A stretch of DNA of 64,000 nucleotides from CAVZMO01 sp963776195 (GTDB lineage Bacteria; Nitrospirota; Thermodesulfovibrionia; Thermodesulfovibrionales; SM23-35): assembly GCA_963776195.1 (NCBI GenBank), contig CAVZMO010000013.1:1-64000 (forward strand), written 5' to 3'. This document shows positions 1-9,128 of the stretch, piece by piece. Both the position numbers and the translations under genes were made by a program. The notes below the pieces were generated by a model. The model searched no databases. It was given only the letters and a program-made list of their open reading frames with translations, and was not told the DNA's origin. Positions within the stretch are counted from its first letter, which is position 1. The number at the start of each line of letters is the position of its first letter.

Positions 1-523
1 GTAGCACAAATGAACGCAGTCTGATAGCAACTCTATTACCCCCTTATGTATTCACAGTGCATTCGCTGAACGTTTTTAAGAGCTTTAATTATGGAATTGC
101 TGATAATAAGGTAAGGCAGACTCATTATGATTATGATGAATTGATGTATCTTCTTGCTCTGCTGAATTCATTCACCCTTGATTATTATATTCGGTTAAGG
201 ATATCTGCAAACCTTACAACCAATTTCCTCCATGAATTACCGATTCCTGAAATAAATCCTAAACTAAAAAAAGACATCATTAGCATTGCTGTGAATTTGC
301 TTCCTAACAACAAAGACTATAATGACTTTTCAAAAATATTGGGATGTAAGAAAGAAAATCTATCCCCTATAAGAAAAAGTCTCTCAGAGCAAAGCTCGAA
401 AAAATAATTGCTCAAGATGTGTATGGCTTGGAGAAACAGGATGTCGAATACCTTTTAGGCACTTTTATCTATGGGAATATAGATACTGATTTGATTGAAC
501 AGATTAAGGCAAACCTCACTTGA
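1..523 (+). pseudogene. C-terminal end of a type IIG (Eco57I-like) DNA methylase/restriction enzyme, frameshifted
   Basis: The reading frame is open from the window edge (STNERSLIATLLPP) to a stop at 405-407. The stretch with NSFTLDYYIRLRISANLTTNFLHELPIP is typed here as two parts: YYIRLRISANLTTNF and LHELPIP. It resembles the C-terminal target-recognition segment of Eco57I/TaqI-class adenine methylases. After an A-run near 375 the next frame reads KLEKIIAQDVYGL and continues to a stop at 521-523, as expected for the true tail. A one-base slip therefore splits the gene. The N-terminal methylase domain lies outside the window. A sequencing slip in the A-run is possible. Family recognition is from motif resemblance only. 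Confidence 0.6.
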
Positions 524-619
524 TTTTGTTTTTGAAGAACACTGTAAAATGGGTTACGAAGAATTTGAGAGATGTCTAAGTCAGGCTATTACATGGATAC
601 TTATAATGATGGTTGAATA

Positions 620-1666
620 GTGGTGCAAATAGCTGAAACTATCGATGATTACTTAAAGACACTTGACAATGCCCTTTCTCGCTTGAGTATCGGCAATGAA
701 GGCAAGATAGCCAAACTGCCGAGTTGGGTACTAACCGGACGTGACGTTACTGTTGTGATTTGTGAACAAACACATGAAATCGCCATCAAAGCAACTGAAA
801 ACTCCAATTTAAACACAAATAGGTTTGAAATAAAATATGTAGATTCTTCTTTTGCGGTCATTGATTCATTGAGACCCGCGCGTATCAAGTTAAACAATGA
901 AAAGCTCTGGAACGAAAAGTTCTTTGTCCAATACTATGATATTATTATCAGCGGCGTTAACCCTCTTTCCATGCCAAGACAAATCAAAGGTCTCTTTGCC
1001 TATGGACATCTCAACCAGGCAATCCAACATTACACGCATCAGGAAGCTAAGAAGGATGCATTAAGCTTTTGGAATGCGGCACTCAACGATCTTCGTCCGT
1101 CAAGCAATTATATTCACGAAGCTCTTCAAGTTCTGTATAAATTTTCCGCAGTGATCACACAGAGAGCATTTGAACGCCGTATCCACCGTTTCATAAATGA
1201 GCATGCTCAACTTCTTCTTCCTTCACATACGGAAAAGTTCTTTGAACATGTTATAAAGCTTCATGGTAAAGAGCGAATAGCAGACTTTATTTTGCAGAGA
1301 GAAGATGGTTTACCACCGATGCTAATCGAGCTTGAAGCTCCCAGACACCGCGTCTTCACTTTAAAAGGAGAGTTGACCGAAAAAGCCAATCATGCCAAGA
1401 ATCAGATTGCAGAATGGGTTTCTATGATTGATCAGGACAGCCAAAGAAATGCATCTGGAAAGATGTCCTTTTTGGCAGGCCCCGAAAATAGACTTGTCAT
1501 TATCGGGCGAGGACTTGAACATAGAGCGGCGCTCTTAGAAGCCAGGTTTACTGATACTATGATATGGACTTATGATCTTTTTTTGGAGCAAGCACGCACA
1601 CGATTGAATAGCCAATATTTGGCACAATGCAAATTGATAGGGTTGGAGGAAATAGAGCCATTCTGA
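620..1666 (+). CDS. Shedu-like DUF4263 nuclease-domain protein (candidate anti-phage defence)
   Basis: A 348-residue protein. The N-terminal ~180 residues are not recognised. The C-terminal half matches the DUF4263 pattern: an acidic residue in IADFIL (D222) followed by IELEAP (E237, E239), which fits the D...ExK/E core of a PD-(D/E)XK-type fold, then a helix-rich stretch and the LVIIGRG strand. DUF4263 is the core domain of SduA, the single-gene Shedu defence system, where it nicks DNA. The start is a GTG at 620 or 623; 620 overlaps the stop of a short upstream frame. It sits about 100 bp behind the restriction-methylase remnant, which supports a defence role. The lysine usually expected after the second acidic residue is replaced here (ELEA), so catalytic activity is uncertain. 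Confidence 0.65.
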   Translation: MVQIAETIDDYLKTLDNALSRLSIGNEGKIAKLPSWVLTGRDVTVVICEQTHEIAIKATENSNLNTNRFEIKYVDSSFAVIDSLRPARIKLNNEKLWNEKFFVQYYDIIISGVNPLSMPRQIKGLFAYGHLNQAIQHYTHQEAKKDALSFWNAALNDLRPSSNYIHEALQVLYKFSAVITQRAFERRIHRFINEHAQLLLPSHTEKFFEHVIKLHGKERIADFILQREDGLPPMLIELEAPRHRVFTLKGELTEKANHAKNQIAEWVSMIDQDSQRNASGKMSFLAGPENRLVIIGRGLEHRAALLEARFTDTMIWTYDLFLEQARTRLNSQYLAQCKLIGLEEIEPF

Positions 1667-2371
1667 GAAAAGAGTACGAAGAGGACAGGCTATATTCTTC
1701 GCAACTCTAAGAGAAACAGGGCACTCTATTTTTCCTTCTATGGCTTTCCCAAATAACGTTATCCCTTTTTTGTTTTGCCATCTTAAAAATCTGTTAACTC
1801 CATTCGTAAATCCTCATATACAAAAATGTCTCAAAAGACGAAATACTATGTGAACTGCTATCCTTTCCGGGGATTTCAAGAGGCATTGATAACAGGAAGC
1901 AGCAAACATTGCAGACTTCAACTTGACAGCAATCTCTAAAGTTTTAGCGGGCTGTATCTGCGATATTCCGGAATGGGAGCCGGAGCAGACTGGAATCACC
2001 GTCAGTAATGGAGCGGAATGTAAATATGAGGGAAGCCCATCTGAAACAATGGTAGTTAATACTATTTCATTTATGAAGATCTATTTTACCGGCCAAAAAA
2101 AATTAAATCAGCCGTGCATATACGTAACTGGGATACATGAAAGGCGGCGGGGTCTCCTGGCAAATACGGGTGTATACTCCGCGGTCAGCGGTCAAGTATT
2201 GTTATTTTATCGCAGACCGTTAACCACAAAGGTCAGTGTGAAGTAAATTGTGAAGTGGAGAGGTAAAGAAAGGGATAACATCGTAGAAGTGCTATCCCTC
2301 CCATTTTGAAACTTTCTAATAACAGCAAGCACTAACAAGAATCAGCATAAACCGTTGACAGTCCTTACGCC
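1667..2371. other. Gene-poor interval
   Basis: About 700 bp without a convincing gene. Short frames exist on both strands, but none has a ribosome binding site, a recognisable domain or residue composition typical of protein. It separates the defence pair from the tRNA-Ala fragment. Confidence 0.5.
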
Positions 2372-2440
2372 GAATGGCATTCAAGAGGTCGTCGGTTCGA
2401 TCCCGATCAGCTCCACCATTAAAAATCAATAACTTACCTT
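2372..2440 (+). repeat. 3' half of tRNA-Ala(GGC) plus flank: attachment-site remnant, copy 1
   Basis: Positions 2372-2418 hold the anticodon loop (GAATGGCATTC), T-arm (GGTTCGATCCC) and CCA-terminated 3' end of a tRNA-Ala(GGC). The 5' half is missing, so it is not a functional tRNA. Tyrosine integrases commonly use exactly this half of a tRNA as attachment site, and an integrase remnant ends 33 bp away. A copy with few mismatches, including about 20 bp of downstream flank, lies inverted at 14855-14921. Confidence 0.75.
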
Positions 2441-2452
2441 TCAATATCATTC

Positions 2453-2945
2453 CTACTTACCCGCTTCACTATGCAGTAAATATGCAGTCCGTTTTTCTTC
2501 TCCGGTGATGTTCAGCATATTCACGGCATTCTGTAAATGATTCGGTGCGAGGTGAGAATACCTCAGGGTCATAGTCAAGCTTTTGTGTCCTAACAGTTTT
2601 GATACTGTGGTAATGTCAACCCCGGCCATTACCAGGTGAGATGCAAAGGTGTGTCTCAGATCGTGGAAATGGAAGTCTGTTATCCCGGCCTTTCTGCAAG
2701 CCGTGTGAAAGCTCCGCTTAACGTCCTGGAAGGGCTTTCCTGTGGTCGTATCAAAGAAGACATAGGGAATGTCAAGCCGCCGTGTAATACCCTGTAGAAC
2801 GGCTTTTAGGTCGTCACTGATAGGGATGTCCCGGCGCTCTCCGTTCTTCGTTATGTCAAGTCTGATAAAGCCATGCTTCATATCCACGTTGTCCCATTTC
2901 AGAGATAAGATTTCACCGCGTCTACATCCTGTATTCAATGCAAAG
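2453..2945 (-). pseudogene. Tyrosine integrase, C-terminal catalytic domain only, cut by IS21
   Basis: About 163 residues of a phage-type integrase catalytic domain remain. Visible active-site boxes are TGCRRGEIL (first Arg), HDLRHTFASHL (His-x-x-Arg) and LGHKSLTMTLRYSH (His and the nucleophile Tyr). The frame runs in (HFAL) up to 2945, where the IS21 end begins; the N-terminal arm- and core-binding domains are gone. It reads toward the tRNA-Ala fragment at 2372, the normal int-att arrangement. Close to its 3' end are two ATGCAG copies 11 bp apart (2471, 2482). Confidence 0.9.
2471..2487. repeat. Paired 11-bp-spaced repeat at integrase 3' end (arm-site candidate)
   Basis: ATGCAG occurs at 2471 and 2482, one helical turn apart, inside the last codons of the integrase. 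The same architecture with TGTAG occurs near the other integrase ends in this window (5404, 29929) and at the far sides of the elements (6914, 42568). Confidence 0.45.
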
Positions 2946-3062
2946 TGTTAATCGGCGTGCAAAAATGACCCACTTTAGGGGGTAATCGGCGTCGAAAATT
3001 GACCCACCTCAGCAGATCCTGCATTCTCTCTGGAAAGACCAGAGAGGAGCAGACGAAAGGAG

Positions 3063-4580
3063 ATGCTGATAGTGGAAACAATCCGTAAGATTCGATGTGC
3101 CTACCATAGGGACAAGAAGTCCATCCGGCAGATAGCCCGTGAGTTGAAACTGTCCCGCAATACAGTAAAGAAGGTGATCCGGAGAGATGTCACCGAGTTT
3201 ACATACGATCGTAAGGCGCAGCCCCTTCCGAAGCTTGCCCCATATCAGGAGTTGTTGTCTGAGTATCTTGCCGTTGACGGCACAAAATCCCCTCGTGAGC
3301 AGAGAACAGCCATTGTGTTATTTGAGGAGTTGCAACGTCAGGGCTTTGAAGGAGGATATGATAGTGTCCGGCGGTATGTCCAGAAGTGGCGTAAAGGCGA
3401 GGAAGGCAGAAAGGTCACAGCGTACATACCGCAGAGCTTTGACCCTGGGGAAGCGTTCCAGTTTGACTGGAGCTATGAACAGGTTGAACTTGGGGGTGTT
3501 GTTGTCACCGTGAAGGTAGCACACTTCCGACTCTGCTACAGCCGGATGCTGCTTTGTGTTGCCTATGCCCGGGAGAGTCTTGAGATGGTTCTTGATGCGC
3601 ATGTCCGGGCCTTCGAGTTCTTTGGGGGCAGTTGCCGGAAGGGCATATATGACAACCTCAAGACGGTCGTGACCAAGGTTCTGATGGGCAAGGACCGGAC
3701 CTTCAACCGTCGGTTTCAAAATCTGGCATCCCACTATCTGTTTGAGCCTGTGGCCTGTACCCCGGCAGCGGGATGGGAGAAAGGACAGGTAGAAAGCCAG
3801 GTAAAGTTCCTGCGTAATCGCCTCTTCGTTCCCCGGTTGAAGTTTGTCGACATGAACGAATTGAATCAATGGCTGCAGGATCGCTGTCGAACCATTGCTG
3901 CTGGCCACAAACATCCCGAGTTCAAGGATGGCACCGTTGCCGAGTATTTTGAGCAGGAGAAGCAACAGTTGATAATAGTAAGTTCTCAGTTTGACGGGTA
4001 TAAAGAGACCCCGGCCCGGGTATCGACCACAGCACTGGTCTCATATGACCGTAATCGCTACAGTGTCCATGCTTCAGCTGTGGGAAGTACTGTCATGATA
4101 CGCGCATATGCTGATCGGATCGTCATCACCCAAGACGGTAACGTAATAGGAGAGCACCGGCGGCAGTTTGGCCGGGACAAGATAATCTACGATGCCTGGC
4201 ACTACATTGAGATATTGAAGCACAAACCCGGAGCCCTGCGTAACGGGGCTCCCTTTAAAGAATGGGCATTACCCGAACCACTTACAGAGATACGGCAAAT
4301 ACTCAGCAAGAGTCCGGATGGCGATCGACAGTTCATAGGCATCCTTAGCGCCGTATCCGTTTATGGGCTGGATGCTGTGGTTACCGCTTGTTCCGAAGCA
4401 CTTGCTGCCGGCGTGGCCAGCAGGGATGTGATACTCAATACCCTGTCCCGCACGCATGATGATCCTGAAGTATCCGACTACGAGGTACCGCTTCATCTGC
4501 CTGAGCTTAAAGACCTGCCGCTTGCCAACTGCAGCCGCTATGACGATCTTCTTACGGGAGGTGTCCATGTTGCGGAATAA
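3063..4580 (+). CDS. istA: IS21-family transposase IstA
   Basis: A 505-residue DDE integrase-fold transposase. An N-terminal helix-turn-helix (about residues 20-40, SIRQIARELKLSRNTVKK) precedes the rve-type catalytic core. The likely acidic triad is D135 in FQFDWS, D197 in YDNLK and E244 in GQVES. Length is usual for the family. It cuts and joins the IS ends as a dimer, working with the ATPase IstB encoded immediately downstream with a 14-bp overlap. The ATG has a purine-rich site (AAAGGAG) just upstream. Nothing in the gene looks broken. Confidence 0.95.
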   Translation: MLIVETIRKIRCAYHRDKKSIRQIARELKLSRNTVKKVIRRDVTEFTYDRKAQPLPKLAPYQELLSEYLAVDGTKSPREQRTAIVLFEELQRQGFEGGYDSVRRYVQKWRKGEEGRKVTAYIPQSFDPGEAFQFDWSYEQVELGGVVVTVKVAHFRLCYSRMLLCVAYARESLEMVLDAHVRAFEFFGGSCRKGIYDNLKTVVTKVLMGKDRTFNRRFQNLASHYLFEPVACTPAAGWEKGQVESQVKFLRNRLFVPRLKFVDMNELNQWLQDRCRTIAAGHKHPEFKDGTVAEYFEQEKQQLIIVSSQFDGYKETPARVSTTALVSYDRNRYSVHASAVGSTVMIRAYADRIVITQDGNVIGEHRRQFGRDKIIYDAWHYIEILKHKPGALRNGAPFKEWALPEPLTEIRQILSKSPDGDRQFIGILSAVSVYGLDAVVTACSEALAAGVASRDVILNTLSRTHDDPEVSDYEVPLHLPELKDLPLANCSRYDDLLTGGVHVAE

Positions 4581-5307
4581 GCTTATGGAGGCGATGGAGA
4601 GGTTGAAGCTGCATGGGATGAAGAGTGTCTTTGACGAAGTAATGGCAGCGGGGATAAAACAGCGTCGCACGCCGGAGAAGATATTGCTGGATCTCCTGGA
4701 AGCTGAACTGGGGGAGCGGACTGCAAGAAGTATCCGCTACCGTCTTGGACAGGCAAGATTCCCCGTAGACAAGGACCTTGACCGTTTTGAATTTAGCTCA
4801 TCGCCGGTCAATGAGACCCTGGTGCGCTCTCTGTATCAGGGCAGCTTCATGTCTGCAAACAGCAATGTCATCTTCGTTGGCGGCACCGGCACCGGCAAGT
4901 CTCATCTGGCAATAGCCATAGCTCGGCAGGCAATCAAAAACGGTAGCAGGGGTCGTTTCTTCAACGTTGTAGACCTGGTCAACCAGCTCGAACAGGAAAA
5001 ACTAGCCGGACGCGGCGGTAAGCTGGCGGAAAGCCTTACGCGACTTCACGTTGTCGTGCTCGATGAACTGGGATATCTGCCCTTTTCAAAAAACGGCGGA
5101 CAACTCCTGTTTCATCTTATATCAAAGCTCTATGAGAGAACCTCTCTGCTCATAACTACCAATCTGACCTTCGGAGAATGGCCTCAGGTCTTTGGCGATA
5201 ACAAGATGACTACTGCTCTTCTGGACAGAGTCACCCATCATTGTGATATCATCGAAACAGGTAACGATAGCTGGAGAATCAAGACTAGAAACTCTAACAA
5301 AAAATGA
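4567..5307 (+). CDS. istB: IS21-family helper ATPase IstB
   Basis: A 246-residue AAA+ ATPase of the DnaC/IstB clade. Walker A is GGTGTGKS (residues 105-112) and Walker B is VVLDELGYL. The start chosen is the ATG at 4567, overlapping the end of istA by 14 bp; a longer upstream frame is only the istA overlap. The N-terminal stretch LMEAMERLKLHGMK is the usual IstB domain that contacts the transposase. IstB assembles on target DNA, bends it and activates IstA. It appears intact. Confidence 0.95.
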   Translation: MLRNKLMEAMERLKLHGMKSVFDEVMAAGIKQRRTPEKILLDLLEAELGERTARSIRYRLGQARFPVDKDLDRFEFSSSPVNETLVRSLYQGSFMSANSNVIFVGGTGTGKSHLAIAIARQAIKNGSRGRFFNVVDLVNQLEQEKLAGRGGKLAESLTRLHVVVLDELGYLPFSKNGGQLLFHLISKLYERTSLLITTNLTFGEWPQVFGDNKMTTALLDRVTHHCDIIETGNDSWRIKTRNSNKK

Positions 5308-5373
5308 TCGCCTGAGGTGGGTCAAAATTGGACGCCGATGGTGGGTCAATTTTGCACGCCGATTAACAACTGA

Positions 5374-5514
5374 TTAGCTCGCAACTTTTTCTTCACCTAT
5401 GACTGTAGCGGATTTGTAGCGCCACATCTTCTGTTTATAGATTTCAACCGCCTTGACCTTGTAACTTGGCGCCAGATGTGCATATCGAAGCGTTATTGTT
5501 ATGTCTGCGTGCCC
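5374..5514 (-). pseudogene. Tyrosine integrase, last ~46 residues only
   Basis: The reverse strand reads GHADITITLRYAHLAPSY followed by a tail to the stop at 5374. This contains the catalytic His and Tyr box of a phage integrase. It is not the missing part of the integrase at 2453, which has its own copy of this box, so the IS21 now joins remnants of two separate integrases. The TGTAG pair at 5404/5415 lies within this tail. Confidence 0.8.
5404..5420. repeat. TGTAG pair, 11-bp spacing (arm-site candidate)
   Basis: TGTAG at 5404 and 5415 inside the 3' end of the integrase remnant. A related pair stands at 6914/6924, beyond the ATPase gene, as if marking the other side of a small element. Confidence 0.45.
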
Positions 5515-5571
5515 CTGACACGGCAGTGAAAATATCTTGCTTTTCACTTAAACCTAATATACACTTTAAAT

Positions 5572-6804
5572 ATGCAAGGTAAAAATAAGGTATATATCAG
5601 GAATTTGGAGCAGCCGATACAGCGGGTTATTGGAAAGGGTCAGTCTGCGCTCTTTCTCGGACCACGGCAGACGGGCAAGACCACCCTGGTCAAGAAGTGC
5701 CTGTTCCGCGTGAAGAACCTCATGGAGTATCCCTTGCAGAATCCTGCGATCCGCATTGAAATGGAGCAGGACCCCTCTGCGATTATCAGGCAGGTCGAGG
5801 CACGATCCGAAAAGCCACTGATATTTATGGATGAGGCGCAAAAAGTGCCGGAAGTCTTTGACAGCATTCAGTACCTGATCGACGAGAAGAAGGCTTCATT
5901 TATCGTCACCGGCTCTTCAGCCCGCAAATTGAGGAGAAAGGGAGTGAACCTGTTACCCGGCAGGATCAGAACATTCAGGCTCGACCCTTTGCAGTGGAAC
6001 GAATTCGGCTGGGTGGAGGACTACAAAAACGGCCTGTTCAGAATGCCGAATATTAATGCTATAAAAGGATACTCATTCGAGCAGTCCCTGATTTTTGGTT
6101 CGCTGCCCGGCATTGTCAGCCTGCCGGATGACCAGGAGCGGGCCGACATGCTTAAGGCCTACACCCAAACATATCTGGAAGAGGAGATACGGGCAGAAGC
6201 GCTGAGTAGGAAGATAGGGCAGTTTGGCAGATTTCTTGAACTGGCTGCCCAAGAGTCCGGTACTAACCCCAACCTTACGAAGCTCTCCCTTGAATCAGGC
6301 GTTAGCGTTCCCACTATCAAAGAATATTACAGTATTCTGGAGGACACGCTTATTGTCGAAAAAGTAGAACCCTATTTGAAGAATGCCCGTAAAAGGATTC
6401 TCACCTCTCCTCGATACTATTTCTTCGACCTTGGGGTTCGCAATGCCGTCGCCCGGCTGCCATTAACCGGGGCGTTGATTAACGTAGACAAGGGAAGATT
6501 CTTTGAGCATGCTGTTATCCTTGAGATCATCAGAAGGATAAGGGCCATGAACCTGAATTATAAAGTCCACTACTGGAGGACAGGGGGAGGTGCAGAAGTC
6601 GACTGTGTTATAGACACAGGATCATCAATCATCCCTGTTGAAATCAAGTCCGGCTCAAAAGTGATACTGTCCGCACTGCGCGGACTTTCGAGCTTCATAG
6701 AAACGTATAAAGAGAAAGTCAGCCATGCCTATGTGATAACAAGCGGTAGAATACCGGAAAAGCTAACGGACAAGATTACTGTGCTTCCGTGGGGGTTCAT
6801 GTAA
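5572..6804 (+). CDS. AAA ATPase with DUF4143 C-terminal domain
   Basis: 410 residues. The N-terminal AAA_14 ATPase has Walker A GPRQTGKTT (residues 30-38), Walker B LIFMDEAQ (D87, E88) and a sensor strand VTGSSARKL. The C-terminal DUF4143 region ends with AEVDCVID and PVEIKSG, a pattern like a PD-(D/E)XK nuclease core. Proteins of this kind are common single genes in bacteria and archaea, often in variable regions, and their cellular role is not established. The gene stands alone between an integrase remnant and the mla operon, bracketed by TGTAG repeat pairs at 5404 and 6914, so it was probably cargo of a small integrated element. Confidence 0.88.
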   Translation: MQGKNKVYIRNLEQPIQRVIGKGQSALFLGPRQTGKTTLVKKCLFRVKNLMEYPLQNPAIRIEMEQDPSAIIRQVEARSEKPLIFMDEAQKVPEVFDSIQYLIDEKKASFIVTGSSARKLRRKGVNLLPGRIRTFRLDPLQWNEFGWVEDYKNGLFRMPNINAIKGYSFEQSLIFGSLPGIVSLPDDQERADMLKAYTQTYLEEEIRAEALSRKIGQFGRFLELAAQESGTNPNLTKLSLESGVSVPTIKEYYSILEDTLIVEKVEPYLKNARKRILTSPRYYFFDLGVRNAVARLPLTGALINVDKGRFFEHAVILEIIRRIRAMNLNYKVHYWRTGGGAEVDCVIDTGSSIIPVEIKSGSKVILSALRGLSSFIETYKEKVSHAYVITSGRIPEKLTDKITVLPWGFM

Positions 6805-6913
6805 TGTGTACGGCCAAGCTCTCAGATTCAGATTTGGTTATTCACTGTATTGATTTATAAGTCCTAAAGTGAAAGATGACAATATCTTTCGAGCTATTTC
6901 TATTGAAGGTTGC

Positions 6914-6928
6914 TGTAGCGGAATGTAG
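6914..6928. repeat. TGTAG pair beyond the ATPase gene
   Basis: TGTAG at 6914 and 6924 (CTGTAGCGGAATGTAGCG), close to the pair at 5404 (CTGTAGCGGATTTGTAGCG) in sequence and same orientation. It lies in the 240-bp interval before mlaE and may mark the far end of the element carrying the DUF4143 ATPase. Confidence 0.4.
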
Positions 6929-7046
6929 CGCAGGGGCTAGAAAATATAGGAAAAGATAAGAAAACAATGAGTATTTTACAGTCGAATATAATAATGATTA
7001 TGAGTGTGTTGTAAACGCAATAATGAAGTGGTAATATCGTATAAAT

Positions 7047-7856
7047 ATGAAATCGGCGATAAAAGACAGTGCCTTGCTGCCTTTCTTTCATTTCCTCGGC
7101 AAAAGGACAATGAACGTCATCAACAACCTTGGCGCCGCAGCCATCTTCTTTACGCTTGCCTTTCTGAAGATCTTTCGTCGCAAACAGCTCCGGGAGATTA
7201 TTCAGCAGGTCTTTTACATTGGCGCAAAGTCATCGAATATCGTGATTCTGGTCGGCCTCTTTACCGGCATGGTGCTCGGTCTTCAGCTTTTCTATACCCT
7301 TAACAAATTCGGTTCTCAGGGGGTCCTCGGTTCAGTCGTTGCGCTCACACTCATCAGGGAACTGGGGCCTGTCCTTACTGCAATAATGATAACCGCACGT
7401 GCAGGCTCTGCAATGACCGCAGAGATCGGGAACCTCCGCATCTCCGAGCAGATAGACGCCCTCTATACCATGCGTATAGACCCCCAGCGGTATCTCGTCA
7501 GCCCGTGTATTGCAGCCTCAATTATCAGTTTCCCTTTGCTGACCGCCTTATTTGATCTCATCGGTATCCTCGGAGGATATCTCACCGGCGTTGTGCTCCT
7601 TGGTGTGGATAAAGGCGCCTACTTTTATCGCATCCATGCATATGTGGATATGGTGGACATCAGGGGTGGGTTCATAAAGTCACTCGTCTTTGCCGTGCTC
7701 GTGTCCACAATCTGTTGCTACCAGGGATACTTCACGCACCTGCGTACCGACAGCTACGGCGCAAGGAGCGTCAGTCTCTCGACCACCTCGGCAGTCGTAT
7801 TCTCCTGTGTAACAATACTTATCTCAGACTATGTTGTTACATCTTTTCTAATGTAG
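7047..7856 (+). CDS. mlaE: MlaE-type permease of MCE/Mla phospholipid transporter (system 1)
   Basis: 269 residues, the usual MlaE length. Hydrophobic segments and the hallmark stretches RELGPVLTAIMITARAGSA and EIGNLRISEQIDAL place it in the MlaE/TrpB permease family. As a dimer in the inner membrane it forms the path for phospholipids between the membrane and the periplasmic MCE ring. It is the first gene of the mlaE-F-D-C cluster; the gap to mlaF is 8 bp. The ATG at 7047 has no strong ribosome site; an ATG within the first 20 codons could also serve. Confidence 0.93.
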   Translation: MKSAIKDSALLPFFHFLGKRTMNVINNLGAAAIFFTLAFLKIFRRKQLREIIQQVFYIGAKSSNIVILVGLFTGMVLGLQLFYTLNKFGSQGVLGSVVALTLIRELGPVLTAIMITARAGSAMTAEIGNLRISEQIDALYTMRIDPQRYLVSPCIAASIISFPLLTALFDLIGILGGYLTGVVLLGVDKGAYFYRIHAYVDMVDIRGGFIKSLVFAVLVSTICCYQGYFTHLRTDSYGARSVSLSTTSAVVFSCVTILISDYVVTSFLM

Positions 7857-7864
7857 AGGCATCT

Positions 7865-9116
7865 ATGGAAACGCCATTGATAGAATTCAGAGGGATTACC
7901 AAGCGCTTTGCGGAAAAGACCATTCTTGACAAGGCTGACCTTTCTATTTATGAAAACCAGATTACGACAATTATCGGTAAAAGCGGCAGCGGCAAGAGCG
8001 TTCTGATTAAGCATATCATCGGCCTCCTCTCTCCTGACGAAGGGAGCATACTCTTCAGGGGAATGCCTGTTCATAAGATGAAGAAAAAGGAATGGGAAGG
8101 ATACAGGAGCCAGATCAGCTATATGTTCCAGAACAACGCCCTCTTTGATTCCATGACCGTCTTTGAAAACATAGCCCTACCGCTAAGACAGACGACAAAT
8201 CTCAAAAAGAAAGAGATTGAAAAGAAGGTGATGTCACGTATCGAACAGATGGAACTCACGGATGCTTCCCGAAAGTACCCGGCAGAGCTCTCAGGCGGTA
8301 TGCAGAAACGTGTGGCTCTGGCAAGGGCCCTTGTAACAGATCCGGCCATCGTGCTCTTTGACGAGCCGACAACCAGCCAGGACCCTATAAGGAGAAACAT
8401 AATCCTGAGCATGATCGCCCATTACAGAAAAAAGTTCGGTTTTACCGCTGTTCTCATCAGTCATGATATCCCTGATGTCTTCTTTATCTCTGACCGCATA
8501 CTGCTCCTGTGGGAAGGGAAGATCGCCTTTAACGGGTCCTATGAAGAGTTTGCCAGACTCAAGCATCCAATGATCGATGAATTTATCATGAGCATCGAGG
8601 GCCTCAGGGACGAGCTCACCGGACTGCTCTCAAAAGAGATGTTCAAGTCCAGGTATGCCATGACACTGGGTAGTGGACGTGCGGACACCACAGTAACTGC
8701 TGTGCTATTCAGCTTTAATCTTAACTTCCTTTCCGATCTTTTCAGGCCTCAGGTTGCCATAGAAATCCTCAAATCCATGGGGGAGAATCTGAATAACTAT
8801 TTCGGTCCTTTGGGAGGATTCTCAGCACGCCATAGCAGAGAAGAGATACTTACAATATTGCCCCACTTAGGGATTGAAAAAGCCAGCGGAATTAGTGAAT
8901 GATTTTGCTCAGAGACTCGAGAAGAAATCTCTCCCCGAAATCCAGGAACTTATAAGGGACAAAATAGAAGCAGGGGAATGCTTCGAGATATTTGTGAATG
9001 CAGGTATAACTGAAGGCAGTTCCTCTGATGAGATCGAACAGATCATAAAAAGTGCTGATATGAACAAGAAAAGAATCGCAAAATATCTTTGTGGTAAGGA
9101 GCGTGATTCAAAATGA
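7865..9116 (+). pseudogene. mlaF: MlaF-type ABC ATPase fused to a degenerate GGDEF domain, frameshifted near 8886
   Basis: The first ~240 residues are an MlaF ATPase: Walker A GKSGSGKS, signature LSGGMQKRV and Walker B IVLFDEPT. A C-terminal domain follows that starts DELTGL, continues VLFSFNLNFLSDLF and GENLNNYFGPLGGFSARH, and after a frame change near 8886 goes on as EIFVNAGITEG and IIKSADMNKKRIAKYL. This is the order of strands and helices of a GGDEF domain (DxLTGLxNR, central strand, SxGI, ADxALYxAK). The catalytic GGDEF signature is replaced by SARHSREEI, so it should not make c-di-GMP. Frame 1 stops at 8900-8902 and the rest is in the next frame; removing one base in GCCAGCGG joins them. 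The start ATG at 7865 follows mlaE by 8 bp; an upstream extension overlaps mlaE and is spurious. Confidence 0.75.
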
Positions 9117-9128
9117 AAAAATACTCGC

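Larger units (their letters stand above)
2946..5368 (+). mobile_element. IS21-family insertion sequence, complete, no target duplication
   Basis: Length is 2,423 bp. The ends are inverted repeats beginning TGTTAATCGGCGTGCAAAA, matching over about 28 bp with one difference. A second inner pair (around 2984-3010 and 5312-5340, containing GACCCACCTCAG) gives the multiple transposase-binding sites typical of IS21. It carries istA and istB. The flanks (GCAAAG on the left, ACTGAT on the right) share no 4-8 bp duplication, and each belongs to a different integrase remnant. This suggests that recombination or deletion formed the junction rather than a simple insertion. Confidence 0.93.

Noticed and set aside
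1923..2246. 107-residue forward frame before the tRNA-Ala fragment
   Set aside because: No ribosome site, no domain; composition not protein-like.
3318..3965. 215-residue reverse frame opposite istA
   Set aside because: Shadow of a complete transposase gene; no ribosome site or domain.
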